Shown here one piece after another: positions 38,247-46,959 of a DNA stretch of 64,000 nucleotides. The notes under the pieces were generated by a model that ran no database searches, had not been told where the DNA came from, and saw only the letters and a program-made list of their open reading frames with translations. The translations under genes were made by a program, and so were the position numbers. Where the stretch lies: positions 89,912-153,911 of the forward strand of contig JADJMG010000011.1 in assembly GCA_016709725.1 (NCBI GenBank). The letters run 5' to 3'. Origin of the DNA: Bacteroidota bacterium. Its GTDB lineage: Bacteria; Bacteroidota; Bacteroidia; AKYH767-A; OLB10. Numbering within the stretch: position 1 is the stretch's first letter; every line of letters starts with the position of its first letter.

Positions 38247-38323
38247 AAAGCCAGCAGCTTGATGCTCAACACGATTACGTACTACAATCAATATTCACCA
38301 ACAAATTTCTGCGCAAGAAAAAC

Positions 38324-39409
38324 CTACTTCACCAACTTATTCGATTTTGCTAACACACCACACAAATGAAACAACATTCTTGCACCTACATTTCCATCCC
38401 AATCGTCTTTCCCAGGAGAAACTTCGTTTAAATCGAAACTGATAATTTTTTTCTTACTCTTGGCTAACTCGCTCAACAAATAAGTGATTTCATGAAACTC
38501 GAATCCACCGGGTACTGGTGTTCCTGTGTTTGGACATAATTTTGGATCGAGTCCATCGATGTCAAAACTGATGTGGACATTTTGTGGAAGCGCAGCTATG
38601 ATTTGATCACATTGTTTTTTCCACGACATTCCTTCAAATTTATTCTTGCTTACCTCTGCATACGAAAACACCTCTACTCTACTTTTACTTTTTTTCACAT
38701 ACTCATTTTCTTCCGCACAGAAATCGCGAATTCCCACTTGTACAAGTTTTGAAATTTGAGAAATCTCCAATGCATTGTACATGATGGATGCATGTGAATA
38801 GGTAAATCCTTCAAATGAATTTCTTAAATCCATATGGGCATCAATTTGCAAAATCCCATACGTTGAATATTTATCAGCCAATGCTTTGAAAAATCCTAAT
38901 GGTGTACTATGATCTCCGCCAACGAGTCCAACTAACTTGCCCTTCTTTAACCATGACGAAGTTTGACGATATACTTCATTAATCATCACCGCCGAACCCT
39001 CATTCACAGCATCCAATTGAGCCATCATCTTTGCATCTCGAGAAATATCTTTTCCCTTTTCCAATGCATCAATTATTTTGGAAACATTCTTCTTTAATGA
39101 TTTACTTTTCTTGGCAAGATCGCTTGACCCCTTCTCCATTGAAATCCCAACCTTCCATAAATCTTTAAACTCAGGATGTAACAAATCCACTTGAGAGCTC
39201 GCTTCAAAAATGGCATCTGGTCCTTTTGAGGTGCCTCCTCCATAACTTACAGTAGCTTCCCAGGGAACAGGTATTAAAATAATATCACTCTCCTCAGAAG
39301 TAAATGGAAGTCCAAAAACATTTGCCGATTCCAAGGCTGGACCATTCTGATCAAAATTTCGGATTTTTTCTGCTTTGCTTTTTGCGGCACTTAAATTTAA
39401 TTTCTTCAC
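38324..39409 (-). CDS. Arginase/agmatinase/formiminoglutamase family ureohydrolase
   Basis: A 361-residue binuclear-manganese hydrolase. All metal motifs are visible: 'VGGDHSTPLGF', 'QIDAHMDLRNSF' and 'HISFDIDGLDP'. Family members release urea or formamide from arginine, agmatine, guanidinobutyrate or formiminoglutamate; the motifs do not decide which. A histidine ammonia-lyase gene in the same window makes formiminoglutamase a reasonable guess (inference). The N-terminal ~60 residues extend beyond the typical agmatinase. No signal peptide. Confidence 0.85.
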   Translation of the reverse strand: MKKLNLSAAKSKAEKIRNFDQNGPALESANVFGLPFTSEESDIILIPVPWEATVSYGGGTSKGPDAIFEASSQVDLLHPEFKDLWKVGISMEKGSSDLAKKSKSLKKNVSKIIDALEKGKDISRDAKMMAQLDAVNEGSAVMINEVYRQTSSWLKKGKLVGLVGGDHSTPLGFFKALADKYSTYGILQIDAHMDLRNSFEGFTYSHASIMYNALEISQISKLVQVGIRDFCAEENEYVKKSKSRVEVFSYAEVSKNKFEGMSWKKQCDQIIAALPQNVHISFDIDGLDPKLCPNTGTPVPGGFEFHEITYLLSELAKSKKKIISFDLNEVSPGKDDWDGNVGARMLFHLCGVLAKSNKLVK

Positions 39410-39468
39410 GTCGATTTGGATAGGCTACAAAGATAGATCAACCAACGGAAATCAAAAAACAGGTTAAT

Positions 39469-40518
39469 TTACTTGCTCCGTGGGAGTGAAAAAGTAAAAC
39501 GAGTTCCTTTACCCACCTCACTATCCACTTGAACCGCTTCACCCAAAGCTTCCAAAATATGCTTCACAATGGCTAAACCCAATCCAGTACCGCCTTGATC
39601 ACGAGATCGGCTTTTATCCACACGGTAAAAACGTTCGAATAAGCGTGGCAGATGCACTTTTTCTATGCCAATTCCATTATCCTCGACATCCACAATGACT
39701 TTATCATCCGATTCTGTGAGTCGAACTTTTGTCACTCCATCCTTAACTCCATACTTAATGGAATTAACAATAAAGTTCACTAAGATCTGTCGGACCATAT
39801 CCTTATCGGAATACACGTAAAAAGCTTTATCTTCCGTTGCCTCTAATTTGATGGTTACACCTCTTTCCTTTGATTGCAACTCTACTGATTCAATAATATC
39901 TTGAGCCAAATCATGTAAATCGAATGTACGCAACTCAACAATTAACTCCCCCGATTCCAAACGTGAAATACTTTCAAGGTCATCCACCATACTGATTAAT
40001 CGGTCGATGCCCTTACTCGCTTTGTTCAAATAGTGCATATTCACATCAGCATCATCGATTCCGCCATCGATCAACGTATGAATGTAACCTTGCACAGAAA
40101 ACACAGGTGTTTTTAATTCGTGTGAAACATTACTTAAAAATTCACGGCGATAAATTTCCACTTGCTTTAGATGATCAATTTCTTCCTTCGACTCGTTACT
40201 CCATTCATAGAGTACTTTATTAATTTCATTCGAAACGTTTACTTTATTCTCATCAATAGGACGAATCACATCCTTCGGGTTTCTAATCTTCAAAATCTGC
40301 TTATAAATTTGCATCAAATTATCTTGAATGTATCTTTTCTGCAATTGCTTAAGCAAAGCAAAAGTAATTAAGAACATCACGATGAAAGAAGCGATAAAAA
40401 AATTAAATGATAGGTCCATCTTAAAATAAGATGCCAATAAAACATCCATCAAAACCAGAAGCACCGACAAAAAGGTGGCGACAAGAAATGTTAACAGTTG
40501 AGGAGATACGCTTTTCAT
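39469..40518 (-). CDS. phoR: Sensor histidine kinase, PhoR-like
   Basis: A 349-residue membrane kinase. Two transmembrane helices at about residues 8-30 and 38-57 are separated by only a few residues, so there is no real periplasmic sensor, as in PhoR proteins that sense through the Pst/PhoU complex. His133 in 'FLSNVSHELKTPVFSVQGY' is the phosphorylation site; N, G1 and G2 boxes are 'QILVNFIVNSIKYG', 'VEDNGIGIEKVHLPRLFERF' and 'GGTGLGLAIVKH'. It follows the regulator gene by 74 bp in the same orientation. The PhoR name rests on the pst-phoU genes nearby and the regulator. Confidence 0.85.
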   Translation of the reverse strand: MKSVSPQLLTFLVATFLSVLLVLMDVLLASYFKMDLSFNFFIASFIVMFLITFALLKQLQKRYIQDNLMQIYKQILKIRNPKDVIRPIDENKVNVSNEINKVLYEWSNESKEEIDHLKQVEIYRREFLSNVSHELKTPVFSVQGYIHTLIDGGIDDADVNMHYLNKASKGIDRLISMVDDLESISRLESGELIVELRTFDLHDLAQDIIESVELQSKERGVTIKLEATEDKAFYVYSDKDMVRQILVNFIVNSIKYGVKDGVTKVRLTESDDKVIVDVEDNGIGIEKVHLPRLFERFYRVDKSRSRDQGGTGLGLAIVKHILEALGEAVQVDSEVGKGTRFTFSLPRSK

Positions 40519-40592
40519 GGTAAGACCTACGACAGTACTAATAAACTTTCAGTGCTGCTAAAACAACACAAAAAACATAAGATAAAGAATCT

Positions 40593-41273
40593 CTAAATAT
40601 CGAATTTATAGCCAATCCCTTTGATGGTCTTGATGACATCATCACCTAATTTCTCACGAATTTTTCGGATGTGTACATCAATCGTTCGATCACCGACCAC
40701 AATTTCAGAACCCCATACTCGTGATAAAATATCTTCTCGAGTAAAAACTCTTCCTGGCTTAGAAGTAAGCAATGAAAGCAATTCAAATTCTTTTCTTGGA
40801 AAAGAGATGGGCTCATCATTCTTATAAACCAAGTAACTATCGCGATCAATTCGCATGTTTCCAATTTGCACTGCTGGAGTTTCTTGGTTAAAACTAGTTC
40901 TCCTCAAAAGTGCCTTAATTCTAGACGTTAAAATTCTAGGTTTAATGGGCTTTGAGATGTAATCATCCGCGCCAACATCAAATCCTGCAAGCTGCGAATA
41001 CTCTTCATTTCGTGCTGTCAAAAATGCGATGAGAACGTGTTCTAATTCCTTTGTTTCACGTATTCGTCGACACGCTTCAATACCGTCCATTTCCGGCATC
41101 ATAATATCCAAAATTATTAATTGAGGTATCTCTCGCTTTGCTATCTCAACTGCCTCCGCTCCATTTTTTGCCAAAAGTACATTATAACCTTCCTTCTTTA
41201 GATTGTACTCCATGAACTCCAAAATGTCTGGTTCATCATCAACAAGAAGAATTTTAATCGATTCGTTTGTCAT
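40593..41273 (-). CDS. phoB: OmpR/PhoB-family response regulator
   Basis: A 226-residue transcription factor. Receiver domain: acidic pair in 'LLVDDEPDILEF', phospho-acceptor Asp56 in 'LIILDIMMPEMDG', Thr and Lys in 'FLTARNEEYS' and 'SKPIKPRIL'. The C-terminal winged helix has 'RKEFELLSLLTSKPGRVF' and 'VVGDRTIDVHIRKIREKLGD', typical of PhoB-type DNA-binding domains that bind 11-bp direct repeats. Just upstream of its start are phased TTAA repeats with a promoter element, so it is probably autoregulated. It controls, by inference, the phosphate genes up to phoU. Confidence 0.88.
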   Translation of the reverse strand: MTNESIKILLVDDEPDILEFMEYNLKKEGYNVLLAKNGAEAVEIAKREIPQLIILDIMMPEMDGIEACRRIRETKELEHVLIAFLTARNEEYSQLAGFDVGADDYISKPIKPRILTSRIKALLRRTSFNQETPAVQIGNMRIDRDSYLVYKNDEPISFPRKEFELLSLLTSKPGRVFTREDILSRVWGSEIVVGDRTIDVHIRKIREKLGDDVIKTIKGIGYKFDI

Positions 41274-41287
41274 ATTTCTTTATTGAT

Positions 41288-41335
41288 GCAAAGTAAGATC
41301 GCCAATATTAACAAATTATTAAGACGCAGTTAAGT
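41288..41335 (-). promoter_or_regulatory. Putative Pho box array and promoter of phoBR
   Basis: TTAA cores at 41308, 41319 and 41330, exactly 11 bp apart. Read on the minus strand the array is CTTAACT, CTTAATA, GTTAATA with 4-bp spacers. A TTTGC promoter element starts at 41292 on the minus strand, 19 bp after the nearest TTAA. Seven-base half sites with an 11-bp period are the classical PhoB arrangement; the sequence itself differs from the proteobacterial one. Confidence 0.6.
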
Positions 41336-41434
41336 ATATGCAGTATTTAATATTGTAGTTCAACAATATTAACCCTTTTTTCGACTTTAAAAAAACTGAT
41401 TTTCGTTTATTTTAAACTTAAACTAAGAGGTCGA

Positions 41435-41492
41435 CTTAACCTTATGTTAAAACTAACTTAATCTTTAGTTTTTACTTAATAAAGACTTTTGC
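41435..41492 (+). promoter_or_regulatory. Putative Pho box array and promoter of the TonB receptor gene
   Basis: Half sites CTTAACC, GTTAAAA and CTTAATC with TTAA cores at 41436, 41447 and 41458 (11-bp steps). The next position in phase, 41469, reads TTTT and lies 19 bp before TTTGC at 41488. The ATG at 41509 follows closely, so the leader is short. Confidence 0.6.
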
Positions 41493-41508
41493 ATTGGAAC
41501 TAAAAGAT

Positions 41509-44324
41509 ATGAAAAATTTAATTATTACGATCGCAATCGTTTGTATTTCTGCTATTTGCGGAAATTCGATCAGTGCTCAAACGGGATCAATTTCCGGGAC
41601 GCTCACGGATAAAATTAATTCAGAAACCTTAATTGGTGCAACGGTGACCCTAGAAGGCACTTCTTTAGGCGCAGTTACTGATATTGATGGCAAATATACC
41701 ATCGATAAAATAACAGAAGGTATCTACACGGTTAAGATATCCTTTATCGGATACGAGCCCATCTCAGAACCTAATGTACATGTTAAGGCCGGATCGAAAA
41801 CAATTCTTGATTTAAAATTAAGTACCAATGCCAAGGTATTAAAAGGTGCAGATGTAATGTCAACACGTATTACTAATACTGAAAATGCAGTATTGGCCGA
41901 CATGCGTTCATCTTCACAAATTGTTAATGGAATTTCAAGTCAGCAAATTTCTAAAACACAAGATCGCAATGCATCCGAAGTTATTCGCCGTTTACCCGGC
42001 GTAAGTATTATGGATGATCGATTCATCGTGATTAGAGGTTTAAGTGAAAGATACAATACGGTATTATTGAATGGAGCCATGGCTCCCAGTTCTGAAACCG
42101 ACAAAAAAGCATTTTCATTCGATATAATTCCAAGCTCTATGTTAGAGCGTGTAATGATTTACAAAACGGGAGCTCCTGAGTTACCGGGTGAATTTGCAGG
42201 AGGCATTGTAAAAATTTACACCAAAAATATTCCTGATGAAGATTTCATTTCCGCAGGGATGAGTATTGGAATCAGAAGCAATACAACATTCAAAACTTTC
42301 AATCGCGCTCCTTAAGTAAAACCGATTGGTTGGGCATGGACAATGGAAGTCGGGACCTGCCGAATGAATTTCCAGAAAACGTGGCCGGATTAAACATTGC
42401 AGATCAAGTAGCGCTCGCAAAACTTTTACCAAACACTTGGATTGCGAAAGAAAAATCGGCACCCATCGACCAACGTTTTAACTTATCCTTTGCGAAAAAA
42501 ATCAAGTTAGGAAAAGTACTTGTCTCTAATATTACGGGTGTAAACTATTCGAATACATACGAAGTAAGAGAGGCTGAGAACTTAAACTACAACCAATTTG
42601 ATATCATCAACAATGTAAGTGACACCATTTACAATTTCGAAGACAATACTTCTACCAATAAAATTTCTGTGGGTGTACTGAGCAACTTTACTTTTCTGCT
42701 GAATACAAGAAATAAAATTGAATTCAGAAATATCTATAACCAAACTGGATCTAATAGCACTAGCATAAGAACTGGTTCCAATATTGAAGAAGGAAATGCA
42801 GTAAGAAATTATGCATTCCGTTATACCGAAAGACAACTTTATTCAGGACAACTTTCAGGCTCGCATGATTTCAATCAAAATAAAACCAATATCAATTGGA
42901 CAGCAGGTTATAGCATGACGCACAATAACGAACCTGATTATCGTCGCATCCGTACTTTCAATAGTTTAGTTGATAATTCTTCTACGTACTATACTCAAGT
43001 AAATAGTACAGCTTCACAAGCTGATGCGGGTAGATTTTACTCTACGCTTGATGAAAATGCATTTATGTTAGCTGGAAATCTAGAACAAGAAGTTGTGAAA
43101 CTAAGCGAAACTCGTAAAATCACTTTGCGTGCTGGTTTCTATACAGAAACGAAAAGTAGAACCTTTGATGCGCGTTGGTTAGCTTATACCAAGTCAAGAA
43201 CAGATAAATTTGATAATGACTTATTACTCCTTCCAATCGATCAAATCTTTTCACAAAACAACTTCAATGATTCCACTGGATTTAAAATTACAGAAGGAAC
43301 TAATGGTACAGATAGCTACACTGCCGACAACCAACTTTCAGCGGTTTACGTTGGAAGCACTTGGCCTGTTACCGATCGTTTAAATATTTCAGGTGGCGTA
43401 CGATTTGAAGCGAATCAATTAATTCTTGAAAGTGCTGACAACAATGGCAAACCGTTGAAAATCGAAAATCCAGTAAACAGTTTTTTACCGTCGATCAACA
43501 TAAGTTATAATGTGAGTGAAAAATCATTATTGAGACTTGCCTATGCAAAAACATTAAACCGTCCAGAGTTTAGAGAAATTGCACCATTTGCTTATTATGA
43601 TTTCGTCTTTAACAATGTTCTTTTTGGAAACACTGAATTAGAAACTCCTACCATTGACAACTTCGACTTAAGATGGGAAAATTATCCATCGGCAGGAGAG
43701 TTAATTTCAGTAGGTGTATTTTACAAATCATTTACCAATCCCATTGAACAATACTTCAAACCGGGCGCTGGTTCGGGAGGCACAAGAAATTTCATCTTCA
43801 AAAATGCACCTACTGCTTATAGTACTGGTCTAGAATTGGAAGTTAGAAAATCGTTAGAACCCATTTTCAAAGCTGGATTCTTCAGTATGCTTTCTGTTGG
43901 AATGAATGCGTCTTATATTTATAGTCGAGTACAACTTGGTGACGAAGCGGTTGGACAAAAAAAATCCAGAATCATGATGGGTCAATCACCTTATGTAGTG
44001 AACACCGGAATTTATTATACTAATTCTGCACACAAACTACAATGCAATCTTCAATACAATATCATTGGAGAAAGATTATTTGTTGTTGGAACAGAAGGTA
44101 CACCCGATGTATATGAACTACCAAGAAACGTAATTGATTTCTCCGTTACTAAAAACATTGGAAAAAATTTCGAAATAAAAGCAGGAGTACAAGATTTGCT
44201 TAATCAAGCAGTAGTGTTAAGACAAGATTCCAATGAAGATGGAAAAATCAGCTCAAAAGACGAATTGATTTATAGCTACAAACGCGGAACATACTATACA
44301 TTAGGCTTTGTTGTAAGATATTAG
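41509..44324 (+). CDS. TonB-dependent receptor with carboxypeptidase-regulatory-like domain, one frameshift
   Basis: Outer-membrane gated barrel for TonB-driven uptake. Signal peptide ('IAIVCISAICGNSISAQ'), then a CarboxypepD_reg-like domain ('GSISGTLTDKINSETLIGAT', 'YTVKISFIGYEPI'), a plug domain ('ASEVIRRLPGVSIMDD', 'IVIRGLSERYNTVLLNG') and a long barrel ending 'GTYYTLGFVVRY' with terminal aromatic residue. The frame breaks at about 42310: TT should be TTT, restoring FNRAPLSKTDWLG; corrected length is about 938 residues. The ATG at 41509 is preferred over the TTG at 41494, which adjoins the promoter. Position between phoB and pstS and the upstream Pho-type array suggest uptake of phosphate or a phosphorylated compound (inference). 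Confidence 0.85.
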
Positions 44325-44341
44325 TTGATGATTTATTGATC

Positions 44342-44377
44342 GCGGAGCTTACTCAAAGAGTAGGCTCCGCTTTTTTT
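44342..44377 (+). terminator. Terminator after the TonB receptor gene
   Basis: GCGGAGC-TTACTC pairs with GAGTA-GGCTCCGC around an AAA loop, followed by seven T. Confidence 0.9.
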
Positions 44378-44379
44378 AT

Positions 44380-44437
44380 CTTAATAATTACTTTAAATTG
44401 AGATAACAGTAACAAAACAACAGCCGTGTAATATTGC
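44380..44437 (+). promoter_or_regulatory. Weak Pho-type array and promoter of the beta-helix lipoprotein gene
   Basis: TAATATTG (44429-44436) is one base from TAnnTTTG. Positions at 11-bp steps upstream carry a TTAA at 44381, then only TTTA, ATAA and AAAA at 44392, 44403 and 44414. The phase relative to the promoter is the same as in the stronger arrays, but sequence support is poor. Confidence 0.3.
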
Positions 44438-44459
44438 AGTGGAACTAATATAAAATAAA

Positions 44460-45839
44460 ATGAAAAATTTAAGTAAGATTAAATCGAAACTGTTAGTATT
44501 ATCAGTAATGACTTTAACCCTTTTAAGCGCTTGCAAAAAGGATGAAAATAATGACAACACCACACCAGGTAATGTTGTAAACTTTACAACTACCGTTTTA
44601 TCGGATGGTACGATACAAGTTGAAGGAAGTACAAATCAAAACTACACTTTTGACAACACTAAAAAATACCTGTTAAAAGGATTTGTTTATGTAGATGAAG
44701 GTGGAACATTAACTGTTCAATCAGGAACTGTAATTAAAGGAGATAAAATCACCAAGGGCACTTTAATTGTTAAGCGTGGTGGTAAAATTCAAGCAACTGG
44801 AACGGCTGCAGATCCTATCATTTTCACATCAGCAGAAGCTGTTGGATCAAGAAATCCTGGAGATTGGGGTGGTATCATTATTTGTGGAAAAGCACCCATC
44901 AATTTACCTGGTGGAGAAGGACAAATTGAAGGCGGACCCGATGCTCTTTACGGAGGAACTGATGCTTCTGACAATTCTGGTTCATTACAATATGTACGTA
45001 TTGAGTATGCAGGAATTCCTTTCCAACCAAACCAAGAAATCAATGGCCTAACACTTGGTGGTGTTGGTAGTGGGACGATCATTGACTACATTCAAATTTC
45101 ATTTTGTGGAGATGATTCATATGAAATGTTTGGTGGTAATGTAAATTTAAATCACATAATCGCATACAAATCTACAGACGATGACTTCGATACAGATAAT
45201 GGATATACAGGTAAAATTCAATTTGGTGTTGTATTAAGAGATGCGAATATTGCAGATGTATCAGGATCGAATGGTTTTGAATCAGACAATGATGCTGCAG
45301 GTTCTACTGTAACACCAATCACAAAACCAATTTTTTCTAACATCAGTATTTTTGGACCTAAACAAGACACTAGTTTATCAGTAAATTCCAATTTCAAAAG
45401 AGGAGCACATCTACGCAGAAATACGCAAACTTGTATTTACAATTCATTAATCTCAGGATATCCTGTTGGATTATTGATTGATGGAACCAACTGTGAAAAC
45501 AGTGCTTCAGCATCTGACTTGCAATTCAAAAACAACATCATTGCATCTTGCAATACTCCATTAGCCGTAGCAAGTGGTTCTACTTTTAACATTAGCGCTT
45601 GGTTTAATGATATTACTTTTGGAAATAGTATTCAATACAACAATGCAAATTTGACTACTGATCCTTATGCAACTACACCAAATTTCCTACCTGTTGGAGG
45701 TTCCATTTTACTTAGCGGTGCAGATTTTACAGGATTAAACTTATCAAGCTTTCAACAAGTAACTTATAGAGGCGCATTTGGAACTAGCGATTGGACTCTA
45801 GGTTGGGCCAACTGGGATCCACAAAATACTGCCTATTAA
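44460..45839 (+). CDS. Beta-helix-type outer-membrane lipoprotein
   Basis: A 459-residue lipoprotein with lipobox 'MTLTLLSACKKDENND'. The body begins 'YLLKGFVYVDEGGTLTVQSG' and 'TVIKGDKITKGTLIVKRGG', the regular strand-turn pattern of a right-handed parallel beta-helix, followed by 'DWGGIIICGKAPI' and 'YVRIEYAGIPF' and Asp/Gly-rich turns ('DDDFDTDNG', 'NGFESDNDAAG') that could bind cations. No catalytic motif recognised. It lies 135 bp after the TonB receptor and before pstS, so it may be a surface partner of that receptor (inference). The pairing of such lipoproteins with TonB receptors is, as far as I recall, common in Bacteroidota. Confidence 0.75.
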   Translation: MKNLSKIKSKLLVLSVMTLTLLSACKKDENNDNTTPGNVVNFTTTVLSDGTIQVEGSTNQNYTFDNTKKYLLKGFVYVDEGGTLTVQSGTVIKGDKITKGTLIVKRGGKIQATGTAADPIIFTSAEAVGSRNPGDWGGIIICGKAPINLPGGEGQIEGGPDALYGGTDASDNSGSLQYVRIEYAGIPFQPNQEINGLTLGGVGSGTIIDYIQISFCGDDSYEMFGGNVNLNHIIAYKSTDDDFDTDNGYTGKIQFGVVLRDANIADVSGSNGFESDNDAAGSTVTPITKPIFSNISIFGPKQDTSLSVNSNFKRGAHLRRNTQTCIYNSLISGYPVGLLIDGTNCENSASASDLQFKNNIIASCNTPLAVASGSTFNISAWFNDITFGNSIQYNNANLTTDPYATTPNFLPVGGSILLSGADFTGLNLSSFQQVTYRGAFGTSDWTLGWANWDPQNTAY

Positions 45840-45864
45840 TCTTCTTTTAGCTTTTCCTTCCTTT

Positions 45865-45897
45865 AAAAGCCTTTAATTCTAAATTGAGGGCTTTTTT
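45865..45897 (+). terminator. Terminator after the beta-helix lipoprotein gene
   Basis: AAAAGCC pairs with GGGCTTTTTT across an AT-rich loop (TTTAATT and AAATTGA can extend the stem); the T run touches the first half site of the pstS array. Confidence 0.7.
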
Positions 45898-45955
45898 GTT
45901 AACATAAACTTAACATTGGAGAAATAACTCCTTAACAATTTCTTAATCCCTTTGC
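45898..45955 (+). promoter_or_regulatory. Putative Pho box array and promoter of pstS
   Basis: TTAA cores at 45899, 45910, 45932 and 45943; all lie on one 11-bp phase with a single gap at 45921. Half sites read GTTAACA, CTTAACA, CTTAACA and CTTAATC. TTTGC starts at 45951, 19 bp after the TTAA at 45932, the same spacing as at phoB. pstS starts at 46075, leaving a leader of roughly 115 bases. Confidence 0.65.
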
Positions 45956-46074
45956 AAAACCATTAAGAAATCAATGAATTAAGAGGCTATTATAGAAAAT
46001 AGCAGCTTATTCATTGTCAAAACCATAGGGCGTAACTAATAAAAAGTATAAAAATCCAATTAACTCTTAACCAA

Positions 46075-46940
46075 ATGAAAAAACTCATTGTAATTACCAT
46101 CTGTAGTCTACTATTTACTGCTTGCGGAAGTAAAAAACAGAAAATGCAGAAACAGCACCTGCTGAAACTCAAAAAACTTCCATCACTATTAAAGGTAGTG
46201 ATACGGTGTTACCACTTTCACAAAAAGAAGCAGAAGTTTATATGAATGAGCATCCAGATGCTTCCATCACCATTGTGGGCGGAGGATCAGGTGTTGGAAT
46301 TACAGCTTTAATTGATGGATCTACGAATATCGCAAGGTCATCAAGAGCACTAAAGACCGATGAAAAAATGAATTTCGAAACGAAAGGAATGAAAATATCT
46401 GAAGTAATTATTGCCAATGACGCACTTGCTGTAATTGTAAATCCTAAAAACAAAGTTGGTAAGTTAACACATGAGCAAATCAGCGACATCTATACTGGTA
46501 AAATTAAAAACTGGAAAGAAGTAGGTGGAGCCGATTCGAAAATTATTGCCTATTCCAGAGAAACCTCTTCTGGAACCTATGAATTCTTTAAAGAGCACGT
46601 TATGGACAAGAAAAACTATGATGCTTCTGTATTAAACATGCCTGCAACGGGTGCCATTGTTCAATCAGTAAGTCAAACAGAAGGTGCAATAGGTTATATC
46701 GGATTGGCTTATGAGACCAAAGAAGTAAAGCAATTAGAAGTTAGCTATGATCAAGGCAAAACATTTGTAGCTCCTTCAGTAGCAAGCGCCCAAGATGGTA
46801 CTTACCCGATTTCACGTCCCTTATACTACTATTTCGACGAATCTAAATCAGATTTAGTTAAACCTTTTGTTAATTATATATTATCAGAAACAGGACAAAA
46901 AAATGTTCTTGAGGTTGGATATGTTCCATTGACAAAGTGA
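46075..46940 (+). CDS. pstS: Phosphate ABC transporter substrate-binding lipoprotein, one frameshift
   Basis: Binds inorganic phosphate in the periplasm for PstCAB. The ATG at 46075 gives a signal peptide with lipobox 'CSLLFTACGSKK'. Soon after, near 46140, four A should be five; with that base restored the protein reads QKNAETAPAETQKTSITI and joins the main frame. Phosphate-binding hallmarks are 'KGSDTVLPLSQKEA', 'GGGSGVGITALIDG', 'IARSSRAL' and 'SRETSSGTYEFFKEHVM'. Corrected length is about 289 residues. It is preceded by the clearest Pho-type array in the window and followed by pstC after 19 bp. Confidence 0.92.
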
Positions 46941-46944
46941 TTAC

Positions 46945-46952
46945 TATCTTTG
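46945..46952 (+). promoter_or_regulatory. Possible internal promoter before pstC
   Basis: TATCTTTG fits TAnnTTTG exactly and lies 8 bp before the GTG start of pstC. It could give pstCAB-phoU some pstS-independent expression. Confidence 0.3.
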
Positions 46953-46959
46953 CCGTGAA

